From contig NZ_PQSS01000002.1 in assembly GCF_002920535.1 (NCBI RefSeq), positions 124,001 through 188,000 of the forward strand: DNA of 64,000 nt, written 5' to 3'. Positions 40,146 through 48,707 of the stretch are shown here, piece after piece; position 1 is the first letter of the stretch, and each line of letters starts with the position of its first letter. This stretch comes from Streptomyces sp. Ru71 (GTDB taxonomy: Bacteria > Actinomycetota > Actinomycetes > Streptomycetales > Streptomycetaceae). The translations under genes were made by a program, and so were the position numbers. Under the pieces are notes generated by a model. That model was given only the letters and a program-made list of their open reading frames with translations. It did no database searches and was not told the origin of the DNA.

Positions 40146-40664
40146 TCAGCCCGTCAGCGCGGCGACCGCCACCAGGGCGCCGCCCGCCACGGCGGTCAGC
40201 AGCGACTGCCGTACCAGTCGCTGCTTGACCCACAGGATGCGGCTCATGGCCACGAGTTGGCGGCTGAGCGCGGGCAGCGGGCGGTGGCCGCGCAGGCCGT
40301 CGGCCAGCTCGGCGGGGGTCAGGTGGCGGATGTGTCCGTAGAAGACGAGGTCGTCCGGGTGGTGCGCCCGGGTGCGGCCCTCGCGGCCGTGCCGCGGCAG
40401 GACCGCGAGGACGGCCATGACGGCGGAGAGCCCGAGCAGGGCCACCCCCGTCCACAGCGCCGCCCGGGGCAGGGAGCCGGAGACCTGGCCGAGGCCGTGC
40501 CGGGAGTTGGCCAGGGCGGCCATGGCGGCGAGCGTCGCGGACTCGATGGCGAGCGCGAAGGACGCCTTGGCGTCGGCCGTGCGGGTCAACTCGGACAGCG
40601 CGCCCTGGAGTTGCCAGGCCTGGCGGGTCGCTTCCTCCTCGCTGACCCGTGGTCCCTCGGACAC
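40146..40664 (-). CDS. Pycsar effector-like (PycTM/DUF5706-type) membrane protein
   Basis: This 172-residue protein has the features of the small membrane effectors now called Pycsar system effector (PycTM): an N-terminal helix ending RTADAKASFALAIESATLAAM, a first membrane segment, a second one (ALWTGVALLGLSAVMAVLAVLP), a short loop with DDLVFYGHIRHL, and a third hydrophobic stretch near the C-terminus. In Pycsar defence, cCMP or cUMP activates such proteins to damage the membrane. No cyclase gene is directly beside it, but one is 8.6 kb away across the island. Family assignment is from remembered motifs. Confidence 0.7.
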   Translation of the reverse strand: MSEGPRVSEEEATRQAWQLQGALSELTRTADAKASFALAIESATLAAMAALANSRHGLGQVSGSLPRAALWTGVALLGLSAVMAVLAVLPRHGREGRTRAHHPDDLVFYGHIRHLTPAELADGLRGHRPLPALSRQLVAMSRILWVKQRLVRQSLLTAVAGGALVAVAALTG

Positions 40665-40759
40665 GGTCGCCCCCCTCGTCGTGTTGCTCCCCGTGGTCGC
40701 CGGCGCCTCGCGCCGGGAGCCGTGAGGGGCGGCGCGGGCACACCGCGACGCAGGGGACG

Positions 40760-41410
40760 TTACCCGTCCCCCTGCTTGCGCAACCGCCGGTCCAGCGCCA
40801 AAGACAGTTCCGCCTCCACCACGCTGCGGGCCAGGGGGCGCAGGCGGGGGAGGTCGGACTCCGTGGCGTGGCGCAGGATGAGGTCGGTGAAGAGGGTGGC
40901 GAGGGCGTCGGCGTGTTCGCGGACGCGGGCCGCCGCCGACAGGACCTCGGCGAGCGGGATGCCCTCGCGGACCAGGGTGGAGGAGACGTCCAGCAGGCGG
41001 CGGCTGATGTGGACGATCTCGTCGCCGTCGGTGCCGAGGTAGCCGAGGTCCATGGCGGCGGCGAGGTTCTCCGGGGTGACGTCGCCCTCGAAGCGGGCGG
41101 CGAGTTCCTCGGGGGTGAGGCGGACCGGCTCCTCCTCGGTGGGGGCGCCGACGCCGATCAGGTCGGCGACGTCGCGGCCCTGGTCGAGGGCCTCGGCGAG
41201 TTCCGCGATGCCGTTCAGGGTGTGGCCGCGCTCCAGCAGCGCGGCGATGGTGCGCAGCCGGGCCAGGTGGTGGTCGTCGTACCAGGCGATACGGCCCTCG
41301 CGGCGGGGCGGCGCGAGCAGCTTGCGCTCGCGGTAGAAGCGCAGGGTGCGCACCGTGATGCCGGCCAGCTCCGCCAGCTCCTCCATGCGGTATTCACGCT
41401 TCTCTGCCAC
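40760..41410 (-). CDS. MerR-family transcriptional regulator
   Basis: The 216-residue protein has the N-terminal MerR helix-turn-helix (YRMEELAELAGITVRTLRFYRERKLL) and wing (PPRREGRIAWYDDHHLARL), then a helical C-terminal part with no Cys metal site, so it probably responds to an organic ligand. GTG 41410 follows TAGGCT at six bases, a leaderless layout. It is divergent from the monooxygenase/hydrolase/dehydrogenase operon and is its likely regulator. Confidence 0.92.
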   Translation of the reverse strand: MAEKREYRMEELAELAGITVRTLRFYRERKLLAPPRREGRIAWYDDHHLARLRTIAALLERGHTLNGIAELAEALDQGRDVADLIGVGAPTEEEPVRLTPEELAARFEGDVTPENLAAAMDLGYLGTDGDEIVHISRRLLDVSSTLVREGIPLAEVLSAAARVREHADALATLFTDLILRHATESDLPRLRPLARSVVEAELSLALDRRLRKQGDG

Positions 41411-41416
41411 GGGAGG

Positions 41417-41422
41417 AGCCTA
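41417..41422 (-). promoter_or_regulatory. -10 element TAGGCT of the MerR gene
   Basis: On the minus strand: TAGGCT, six bases, GTG 41410. Confidence 0.5.
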
Positions 41423-41427
41423 TGTTC

Positions 41428-41438
41428 TACCGCGGGTA
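41428..41438. promoter_or_regulatory. dyad TACCGCGGGTA between MerR and monooxygenase genes
   Basis: An 11-bp imperfect palindrome in the 132-base divergent gap, placed upstream of the MerR gene's -10 element. It is a candidate operator for the regulator. Confidence 0.35.
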
Positions 41439-41542
41439 ACTTTCCTCGCCCGCCCCCTACCCATCAGTACGGAGCTCCTCTACTCTCCCCATTGCGCCAG
41501 TGTTCACTGGCAGAGTCGCAGGGCGCCAGGAGGAGCTTCGGC

Positions 41543-43069
41543 ATGGCTGAGCACGAGCATGTACGGGTGGCGGTGATCGGGTCCGGGTTCGGCGGGCTGG
41601 GGGCCGCCGTGCGGCTGCGCCGCGAGGGGATCACGGACTTCGTCGTCCTGGAGCGGGCGAGCAGCGTCGGCGGCACCTGGCGGGACAACAGTTACCCGGG
41701 GTGCGCCTGCGACGTGCCCTCCCACCTGTACTCCTTCTCCTTCGCGCCCAACCCCGACTGGCCCCGCACCTTCTCCGGGCAGGAGCACATCCGCGCCTAT
41801 CTGGAGCACGTCACCGACACCTTCCGGCTGCGCCCCCACATCCGCTTCGACTCCGAGGTGAAGCGGATGACGTGGGACGGCGAGCAGCTGCGGTGGCACA
41901 TCGAGACCAGCTCCGGGGAGCTGACCGCCGACGTCGTCGTCTCCGCCACCGGGCCGCTGTCCGACCCGAAGATCCCGGACGTCCCGGGGCTCGACTCCTT
42001 CCCGGGCAAGGTCTTCCACTCCGCCCGCTGGGACCACGACTACGACCTCACCGGCAAGCGCGTCGCCATGATCGGAACCGGCGCCTCCGCCATCCAGATC
42101 GTGCCGTCCATCCAGCCCAAGGTCGGCCGGCTCACCCTCTTCCAGCGCACCCCGGCCTGGGTGATGCCCCGCGTCGACCGCGCGATCAGCGGCGCCGAGC
42201 GGTGGCTGCACCAGCAGCTGCCGTTCACCACCAAGGCCCGCCGCGGCCTGCTGTGGGGCATCCGCGAGCTGCAGGTGCAGGCGTTCACCAAGCACCCGAA
42301 CGAACTCGGGTTCGTCGAGCAGCTCGCCAAGCGCAACATGGCCCGCGCCATCAAGGACCCGGCGCTGCGCGCCAAGCTCACCCCCGACTACCGCATCGGC
42401 TGCAAGCGCATCCTGCTGTCCAGCACCTACTATCCGGCGCTCGCGCAGCCCAACGTCGACGTCGTCGCGAGCGGGCTCAGCGAGGTCCGCGGGTCCACCG
42501 TCGTCGCCGCCGACGGCACCGAGGCCGAGGTCGACGCGATCATCTTCGGCACCGGGTTCCATGTCACGGACATGCCGATCGCCGAGCGGGTCGTGGGCGC
42601 GGACGGGCGCACGCTCGCCGAGCACTGGAGCGGCGGCATGCAGGCCCTGCGCGGCGCCTCGGCCGCAGGCTTCCCGAACTGGATGACGATCATCGGGCCC
42701 AACACCGGCCTCGGGAACTCCTCGATGATCCTGATGATCGAGTCCCAGCTGAACTACATGGCCGACTATCTGCGCCAGCTGAACGTCCTCGGCGGCCGCG
42801 CCGCCCTGGATGCCCGCCCGAGTGCCGTGCACGCCTGGAACCGCAGGGTGCAGGACCGGATGACGCGCACGGTGTGGAACACGGGCGGCTGCACCAGCTG
42901 GTACCTGGACGCGAGCGGCCGCAACACCACCATCTGGCCCGGGACGACCACCGAGTTCCGCCGGGCGACCCGGCGGGTGGACCTCGCGGAGTACGCCGTC
43001 CTGCGGCCGCCGGCCGTTCCCACGGCGCCCAAGGCCGAGAGCGACGACACCGCGGAGGTGACCGCGTGA
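41543..43069 (+). CDS. Baeyer-Villiger type flavin monooxygenase
   Basis: The 508-residue enzyme has two Rossmann sites, the N-terminal FAD site VAVIGSGFGGLGAAVRLR and the NADPH site RVAMIGTGASAIQIVPSI, and the Baeyer-Villiger fingerprint FxGxxxHxxxW as FPGKVFHSARW. It should insert oxygen into ketones or oxidise related substrates. The start is fixed by AGGAGGAG. Its stop overlaps the GTG of the hydrolase gene. The MerR-monooxygenase-hydrolase-SDR order resembles the mycobacterial virS-mymA locus, in which MymA, LipR and an SDR act on lipids. Confidence 0.92.
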   Translation: MAEHEHVRVAVIGSGFGGLGAAVRLRREGITDFVVLERASSVGGTWRDNSYPGCACDVPSHLYSFSFAPNPDWPRTFSGQEHIRAYLEHVTDTFRLRPHIRFDSEVKRMTWDGEQLRWHIETSSGELTADVVVSATGPLSDPKIPDVPGLDSFPGKVFHSARWDHDYDLTGKRVAMIGTGASAIQIVPSIQPKVGRLTLFQRTPAWVMPRVDRAISGAERWLHQQLPFTTKARRGLLWGIRELQVQAFTKHPNELGFVEQLAKRNMARAIKDPALRAKLTPDYRIGCKRILLSSTYYPALAQPNVDVVASGLSEVRGSTVVAADGTEAEVDAIIFGTGFHVTDMPIAERVVGADGRTLAEHWSGGMQALRGASAAGFPNWMTIIGPNTGLGNSSMILMIESQLNYMADYLRQLNVLGGRAALDARPSAVHAWNRRVQDRMTRTVWNTGGCTSWYLDASGRNTTIWPGTTTEFRRATRRVDLAEYAVLRPPAVPTAPKAESDDTAEVTA

Positions 43070-44004
43070 GCCGTCCCCACCACGTCACCTTCGGCCCGTA
43101 CGCCCCGCCGGCCCCCGCCCGCACCCTCACCGTCACCTCCGCCGACGGCGCCCGGCTGCACGTCGAGGTGCACGGCCCCGTGGACGACCCGGACGCGCCG
43201 GCCGTCGTCCTCGCGCACGGCTGGACCTGCTCGACCGCCTTCTGGGCCGCGCAGATCCGGGCGCTGTCCGCCGACCACCGCGTCATCGCCTACGACCAGC
43301 GCGGCCACGGACGCAGCCCGGCGAGCGCGACGTGCAGCACCGACACCCTCGCCGACGACCTGGAAGCCGTACTGAAGGCCACCCTCGCGCCCGGCGAGCG
43401 GGCGGTGATCGCCGGCCACTCCATGGGCGGCATGACGGTGATGGCGGCGGCCGAGCGGGACGCGTTCCGCGAGCACGCCGCGGCCGTCCTGCTGTGCAGC
43501 ACCGGCAGTTCCCGGCTGGTCGCCCAGGCCACCGTCGTACCCATCAGGGCCGGGCGGCTGCGGACCTGGCTCACGAAGCACATCCTCGGCTCCCGCGCCC
43601 CGCTCGGTCCCATCACGCCGCTCGCGCTGCGCATCCTCAAGTACGCGACGATGGGCCCCGGTTCGGCCCCGCACATGGTCGAGGCGTGCGCGCGGATCGT
43701 GCACGGCTGCCCGCGCACCGCCCGCCACACCTGGTCGCAGGTGCTGGACGCGCTCGATCTCGACCAGGGGGTACGGGAGTTGAGGGTGCCCACCGCGATC
43801 GTCGCCGGCACCGCCGACCGGCTCACCCCGCCGGCGCACGCACGGTCGCTCGCCGCCGCGCTGCCCGACTGCGCGGGGCTGACCGAGCTGCCGGGGATCG
43901 GCCACATGACCCCCGTCGAGGCGCCCGAGCTGGTCACCGGCGCCATCCGCGAACTGGTCGCCGCACACATACCCGCACACACCGAGGTCGAGGAGAGCGC
44001 ATGA
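43066..44004 (+). CDS. alpha/beta hydrolase
   Basis: The 312-residue protein has the oxyanion HGWTCSTAFW, the strand YDQRGHGRSP, the nucleophile elbow GHSMGGM with its Ser, an Asp in VAGTADRLTPP, and the C-terminal His in GIGHMTPVEAP, a complete Ser-Asp-His triad. No signal peptide is seen. Beside a Baeyer-Villiger enzyme it would hydrolyse the ester product. GTG overlaps the monooxygenase stop and its own stop overlaps the next ATG (ATGA), so the three genes are translationally coupled. Confidence 0.92.
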   Translation: MSRPHHVTFGPYAPPAPARTLTVTSADGARLHVEVHGPVDDPDAPAVVLAHGWTCSTAFWAAQIRALSADHRVIAYDQRGHGRSPASATCSTDTLADDLEAVLKATLAPGERAVIAGHSMGGMTVMAAAERDAFREHAAAVLLCSTGSSRLVAQATVVPIRAGRLRTWLTKHILGSRAPLGPITPLALRILKYATMGPGSAPHMVEACARIVHGCPRTARHTWSQVLDALDLDQGVRELRVPTAIVAGTADRLTPPAHARSLAAALPDCAGLTELPGIGHMTPVEAPELVTGAIRELVAAHIPAHTEVEESA

Positions 44005-44885
44005 GCAAGGTGAGCCTGGAAGGGCAGGTCGCGGTCGTCACCGGTGCCGCGCGCGGGGTCGGTGAACTCCTCGCCCGCAAGCTGTCGGTGCGCGGCGCGA
44101 AGGTGGCGCTGGTGGGGCTGGAGCCGCAGGCGCTGAAGGAGGTCTCGGAGCGGCTGCACAGCGAGAGCGCGTACTGGCACGCCGACGTCACCGACCACGA
44201 GGCGATGGCGCGGGTGGCGCAGGAGGTCAAGGAGCGGTTCGGCAAGGTCGACATCGTGGTCGCCAACGCCGGTGTGGCGACGGGCGGTCCGTTCGTCGAC
44301 TCCGATCCGGACGCCTGGCGGAGGGTGATCGAGGTCAACCTGATCGGCTCGGCGGTGACGGCCCGTGCCTTCCTGCCGGTGCTGATGGAGAGCCGCGGCT
44401 ATCTGCTCCAGGTCGCCTCGCTGGCCGCGATCACGCCGGCGCCGATGATGACGGCGTACTGCGCGTCCAAGTCGGGCGTGGAGGCGTACGCGCACAGCCT
44501 GCGCGCCGAGGTCGGCTACAAGGGCGTGCGGGTGGGCGTGGCCTACCTGTCGTGGACGGACACCGACATGGTGCGCGGCGCCGACCAGGACGAGGTGATG
44601 CGCGAGCTGCGGCAGCGGCTGCCGTGGCCGTCCAACAAGACCTACCCGCTGGGCCCGGCCGTCGACCGGATCGTCGCCGGGATCGAGCGCCGCGCCGGCC
44701 ATGTGTACGGGCAGTGGTGGCTGCGCGGGATGCAGTCGGTGCGCGGGTATCTGCCGGGCCTCATCGGCACGGTGGGGCAGCGGGAGATGCGGCGGTTCGG
44801 CGACCGGCTCCAGGGCATGCGCTCGGGCCTCGTCGGCGCAGGTGGCGCGGCCGATGAGCAGGAGCGCAGCACGCTGCGTGACTGA
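44001..44885 (+). CDS. short-chain dehydrogenase/reductase
   Basis: The 294-residue enzyme has the cofactor site VVTGAARGVGELLARKL, NAG in VANAGVATGG, a Ser in LQVASLAAITPAP and the catalytic YCASK. It probably oxidises an alcohol to the ketone used by the monooxygenase, or reduces the reverse way. A basic C-terminal tail of about 40 residues follows the core. It ends the three-gene operon. Confidence 0.92.
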   Translation: MSKVSLEGQVAVVTGAARGVGELLARKLSVRGAKVALVGLEPQALKEVSERLHSESAYWHADVTDHEAMARVAQEVKERFGKVDIVVANAGVATGGPFVDSDPDAWRRVIEVNLIGSAVTARAFLPVLMESRGYLLQVASLAAITPAPMMTAYCASKSGVEAYAHSLRAEVGYKGVRVGVAYLSWTDTDMVRGADQDEVMRELRQRLPWPSNKTYPLGPAVDRIVAGIERRAGHVYGQWWLRGMQSVRGYLPGLIGTVGQREMRRFGDRLQGMRSGLVGAGGAADEQERSTLRD

Positions 44886-44972
44886 TCGACATGCGCAGGG
44901 TGACCGCCCGTGTGAATCTGGTCGAGGCCCCTTCGGGGGTCACCGACTCACCCACCACAGGAGTGAACCCAC

Positions 44973-45176
44973 ATGGGCATGAAGGACAAGTTCCAGGACC
45001 AGGCCGAGCAGTGGCAGAACCAGGCCCGCCAGAAGGGCGAGCAGGCTCGCGAGAAGCTGGGCAACCGCGGGTCCCAGCAGCCCCAGCAGCCGCAGCGTGA
45101 GCGCGGCCGCCAGGGCATGGAGGACCCGGAGCACGAGCTGGACGAGCGGTTCGACCGCGACGAGGACATGATCTAG
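44973..45176 (+). CDS. small hydrophilic Gln/Arg-rich protein
   Basis: The 67-residue protein is highly charged and predicted helical: MGMKDKFQDQAEQWQNQARQ, a QQPQQPQ segment, and an acidic end (DERFDRDEDMI). It resembles small CsbD-like or unknown stress proteins common in streptomycetes, but has no defining motif. The ribosome site AGGAG is eight bases before ATG. It is followed by a strong terminator. Confidence 0.7.
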   Translation: MGMKDKFQDQAEQWQNQARQKGEQAREKLGNRGSQQPQQPQRERGRQGMEDPEHELDERFDRDEDMI

Positions 45177-45195
45177 CTCGGCCTGACCTGTACGC

Positions 45196-45229
45196 CGTGG
45201 GGTGCCCGGAGACGTCCGGGCACCCCACG
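45196..45229. terminator. terminator between convergent genes
   Basis: A perfect 15-bp stem (CGTGGGGTGCCCGGA and its complement) with loop GACG, just after the small hydrophilic protein gene and before the convergent peptidase stop. Confidence 0.88.
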
Positions 45230-45255
45230 CGCGTGCTCACCGCCTGGGCAGAGGC

Positions 45256-45297
45256 TCACTGCCGTGGCGGCGGCCGCGTGTTCACTGCCGCGGCGGC
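45256..45297. repeat. direct repeat around the tricorn peptidase stop codon
   Basis: TCACTGCCG(T/C)GGCGGC occurs at 45256-45271 and again at 45282-45297 (15 of 16 identical). The second copy is the real end of the peptidase gene (...PPRQ stop). Confidence 0.6.
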
Positions 45298-48200
45298 AAC
45301 TTGGGCCGGGCCCGGTTCGGGACGCCCCGGTAGTCCGGCGGGCTCGCCGGCGGGTTGGTCTGCAGCAGGTCCAGCGCCAGCCGTACCGCGTCGTCGAGTT
45401 GGGCGTAGCGGCCCTCGGCCCAGTCCAGCGGGGTGCGCAGGGCCTCCACGTCGGGGACCACCCCGTGGTTCTCGATGGACCAGCCGTAGGCGTCGAACCA
45501 GGCCGCGTTCATCGGCACGGTGATCACCGAGCCGTCGCCGAGCCGGTGCCGTCCGGTCATGCCGACGACGCCGCCCCAGGTGCGCTGGCCGACCACCGGC
45601 CCCAGCTTCAGCAGCTTGAACGCGGCCGTGATCATGTCGCCGTCGGATGAGGTCGCCTCGTCGCACAGGGCGACGACCGGTCCGCGCGGGGCGTTGGAGG
45701 CGTACGACACCGGCTGGGCGTCGCGGGTGAGGTCCCAGCCGAGGATGGTGCGGGTCAGTTTCTCCACGACCAGTTCGCTGATGTGGCCGCCGGCGTTGCC
45801 GCGTACGTCGACGATGAGCGCCGGCCGGGACATCTCCATGCGCAGGTCGCGGTTGAACTGGGCCCAGCCGGAGCCGCCCATGTCGGGGATGTGCAGATAG
45901 CCGCACTTGCCGCCGCTCAGCTCGCGTACGACCTCGCGGCGTTTGGCGACCCAGTCCTGGTAGCGCAGGGGCCGTTCGTCGATCAGCGGGACGACGGCGA
46001 CGCGCCGGGAGTGCGCCTCCTCGCCCTCCTCGCCCTCCGCGACGGAGAACGTCAGCTCCACCGTCGTACCGCCGGACCCGGCGAGCAGCGGATACGGTCC
46101 CGCGACCGGGTCCACGGGGCGGCCGTCGACGTGGGTGAGCGCGGCGCCCTCGCGGATGCCGGCGCCGGCCAGCGGGGAGCGGGCCTTGGAGTCGGAGGAG
46201 TCGCCGGGCAGGATGCGCTTGACCAGCCATGCGCCGTCCCGGCAGACGAAGTTGGCGCCGAGCAGGCCCTGCCAGCGCTGGAAGTGCGGCGGGCCCTCGT
46301 TGCGGCGGGCGGCGGTGACGTAGGCGTGCGAGGTGCCGAGTTCGCCGAGCACCTCGCGCAGCAGGTCGGCGAACTCGTCGGGCGAGGCGACCTGTTCGAC
46401 CAGCGGCCGGTACTGCGCGAGCACCCCGTCCCAGTCGATGCCGCTCATGCCGGGGTCCCAGAAGTAGGCGCGGATGAGCCGGCCGGCCTCGTCGAAGGAC
46501 TGGCGCCACTCGGCGGGCGGGTCGACCTCGTGCAGGATGCGGCGCAGGTCGATCCACACCGTCGAGTCGCTGTCGCCGGGCTCGGTGGCGGGCACCGCGC
46601 GCAGGTCGCCCTCGTCGACGACGACCAGCCGGGTGCCGTCGCCGCTGACCGCGAACCAGTCGAGGTGGCCGACGAGTTCGGTCTTCTTCGCCTTGGCCAG
46701 GTTGAAGTACTCAAGGGTGGGGCGGCCGCTGGTGTCGTCGGGGTTGACGAAGGTCTCGCCGAGCGCGCCGGAGATCGGCCAGCGCAGCCAGACCAGGCCG
46801 CCGCCGGCGACCGGGCACAGGGCCGAGTACTTGGAGGCGATCACGGGGAAGGGCACGACCCGGTTGGCGAGGCCCTCCACCTCGACGGTGACCTGTCCGT
46901 CGGCGCCCTCGTCCTCCACCGGGTCCAGGCCCCCGGCGGCCGGCCGGCCCTCGGGGCTCAGCGCGAACGGGGAGGGGGTGGCCGACGACAGCGGCACCAG
47001 GTAGGGGCGGCAGCCGAGCGGGAAGGACAGGTCGCCGGTGTGCACGTCGTACACCGGGTCGAAGCCGCGCCAGGACAGGAAGGCGAGGTAGCGGCCGTCG
47101 CGGGTGAAGACGGGACCCTCGTCCTCGAAGCGGCCGTTGGTGACGTCGACGATCAGCGCGTCCTTGATGCGGGCCATCTTGATCTGCCTGAGCGAGCGGC
47201 CGATGCCCGGGTGGGACCAGGTCAGCCAGGCGCCGTCCGGGGAGAAGGCCAGGTCCCGCACGGGCCCGTTGATGGACCGGATGAGCTCGGTGACCTCGCC
47301 GCCGCCGTCCTCGCTCGCGTCCAGCAGGAGCAGCCGGCCGTCGTGCGAGGCGACGGCGAGCCGTTCGCCGTCGGGGTCGGCGACCAGCTCCAGCACCCGG
47401 CCGAGTGCGCCCTGGGCGAGCCGGCGCGGGGCGCGGTCGCCGGTGGTGCGCGGCAGGTAGGCGATCTCGATGGCGTCCTCGCCCTCGGCGTCGGTGACGT
47501 AGGCGACCTGCCCGCCGGAGCCGAGCATCTCCGGCAGCCGCACGCGCACCCCGGGGGTGTCGGTGATGGTGCGGGCGGGGCCGTCGCGGTGGGTGAGCCA
47601 GTACAGGCTGCCGCGGACGACGACGGCGCTCGCGCGCCCCGTCTCGTCCACGCTGAGCCCGTCCACGTGCTGCGCGGCCGGCACCTGGTAGGGCCGCCGC
47701 CCGGTGCGCGGCCCGCCGAGGCGTACGTCGAGCCGGCGCGGCTCGGCGCCGGGGGAGAGGTCGTCGACCAGCCACACCTCGCCCGCGCACTGGTACACCA
47801 CCCGGCTGCCGTCGCTGGCGGCGTTGCGGGCGTAGAAGGCGTCGTGGTCGGTGTGGCGGCGCAGGTCGGAGCCGTCGTGGGCGCAGGAGTAGAGGTTGCC
47901 GACGCCCTCGTGGTCGGAGAGGAAGGCGATGCGGTCGCCGACGAACATCGGCGAGGCGAGGTGGCCGCCGATGTCGGCGAGCAGCCGGCGTCCGTGCAGC
48001 CACAGCCGGCCCATGGCGCCGCCCCGGTAGCGCTTCCAGGAGGCCGGGTCGTGCGGCGGGGTGCCGGTCAGCAGCAGCGACTTGCGTTCCCCGTCGAGGT
48101 CGGCGACCTGGAGGTCGCTGACCGGGCCCCAGGGCAGTTTGCGGCCCGGGTCGCCCTCGGTGGTGACCTTGTAGGCCCAGGTGAAGTAGGAGAACGGCTC

Positions 48201-48518
48201 GCCGTGCGAGGCGACGGCGAGGATGTCGCCGTCGGGGCTCCAGCCGGTCACCCGGGTGTCGGAGCTGCCCCAGTAGGTCAACTGCCGGCTGGTGCCGCCG
48301 TCCACCGGCACGAGGTGGATCTCCGGGTCGAGGGTGCGCCAGCTGGTGTACGCGACGAGGCCGCCGTCGGGCGAGAAGCGGGGGTGGCCGGCCTTGGTGC
48401 GGTCCGCGGTGAGCCGCCAGGCGCGCTCCCGTCCGTCGAGCGGGGCCAGCCAGAGGTCGTCCTCGGCCACGAAGCACAACAGGTCGCCATGGAGATGGGG
48501 CATGCGCAGATAGCTCAC
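45282..48518 (-). CDS. tricorn protease homologue (S41 family)
   Basis: This 1078-residue protein has an N-terminal six- and seven-bladed beta-propeller region (about 1-660, with repeats such as HPRFSPDGGLVAYTSWR and VTGWSPDGDILAVAS), a C1 helical domain with GELGTSHAYVTAAR (likely His), a PDZ domain (about 755-850), and a C2 S41 domain with the nucleophile in LCDEATSSDGDMITAAF. It degrades peptides released by the proteasome or other proteases in the cytoplasm. GTG 48518 touches its ribosome site GGGGAG; ATG 48503 is possible. Monocistronic. Confidence 0.93.
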   Translation of the reverse strand: MSYLRMPHLHGDLLCFVAEDDLWLAPLDGRERAWRLTADRTKAGHPRFSPDGGLVAYTSWRTLDPEIHLVPVDGGTSRQLTYWGSSDTRVTGWSPDGDILAVASHGEPFSYFTWAYKVTTEGDPGRKLPWGPVSDLQVADLDGERKSLLLTGTPPHDPASWKRYRGGAMGRLWLHGRRLLADIGGHLASPMFVGDRIAFLSDHEGVGNLYSCAHDGSDLRRHTDHDAFYARNAASDGSRVVYQCAGEVWLVDDLSPGAEPRRLDVRLGGPRTGRRPYQVPAAQHVDGLSVDETGRASAVVVRGSLYWLTHRDGPARTITDTPGVRVRLPEMLGSGGQVAYVTDAEGEDAIEIAYLPRTTGDRAPRRLAQGALGRVLELVADPDGERLAVASHDGRLLLLDASEDGGGEVTELIRSINGPVRDLAFSPDGAWLTWSHPGIGRSLRQIKMARIKDALIVDVTNGRFEDEGPVFTRDGRYLAFLSWRGFDPVYDVHTGDLSFPLGCRPYLVPLSSATPSPFALSPEGRPAAGGLDPVEDEGADGQVTVEVEGLANRVVPFPVIASKYSALCPVAGGGLVWLRWPISGALGETFVNPDDTSGRPTLEYFNLAKAKKTELVGHLDWFAVSGDGTRLVVVDEGDLRAVPATEPGDSDSTVWIDLRRILHEVDPPAEWRQSFDEAGRLIRAYFWDPGMSGIDWDGVLAQYRPLVEQVASPDEFADLLREVLGELGTSHAYVTAARRNEGPPHFQRWQGLLGANFVCRDGAWLVKRILPGDSSDSKARSPLAGAGIREGAALTHVDGRPVDPVAGPYPLLAGSGGTTVELTFSVAEGEEGEEAHSRRVAVVPLIDERPLRYQDWVAKRREVVRELSGGKCGYLHIPDMGGSGWAQFNRDLRMEMSRPALIVDVRGNAGGHISELVVEKLTRTILGWDLTRDAQPVSYASNAPRGPVVALCDEATSSDGDMITAAFKLLKLGPVVGQRTWGGVVGMTGRHRLGDGSVITVPMNAAWFDAYGWSIENHGVVPDVEALRTPLDWAEGRYAQLDDAVRLALDLLQTNPPASPPDYRGVPNRARPKLPPRQ

Positions 48519-48604
48519 CTCCCCATGCTTTTCCGCGCGAGGGGCCCGGGCAACTCGTGCGAGGGCACCTTATGCGGCGCTGACAACCGTGACCCACGAC
48601 ACGA

Positions 48605-48667
48605 ACGAAACCGTTTCGTTTCGCTTGCTCGGTGGGGTACCGTCGGACGTGTACGAAACCGTGTCGT
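48605..48667. promoter_or_regulatory. two copies of a TetR-type operator
   Basis: ACGAAAC-C-GTTTCGT (48605-48619) is a perfect 7-1-7 palindrome, and ACGAAACCGTGTCGT (48653-48667) differs at one base. They are 48 bp apart centre to centre, about five helical turns, and directly precede the TetR gene. Confidence 0.75.
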
Positions 48668-48707
48668 TCGGACGCGGGACCAGCAGCGGGAACAGGAGGT
48701 GAGCGGG

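Noticed and set aside
30638-40664. foreign DNA or genomic island by composition
   Set aside because: Although the gene content is unusual, third-position GC and start-codon use look like the neighbours, and there is no tRNA, integrase or flanking repeat at the edges.
45783-48707. plus-strand upstream extension of the TetR gene by 975 codons
   Set aside because: The extension is antisense to the tricorn peptidase gene; ATG 48708 has a proper ribosome site and the operators lie upstream of it.
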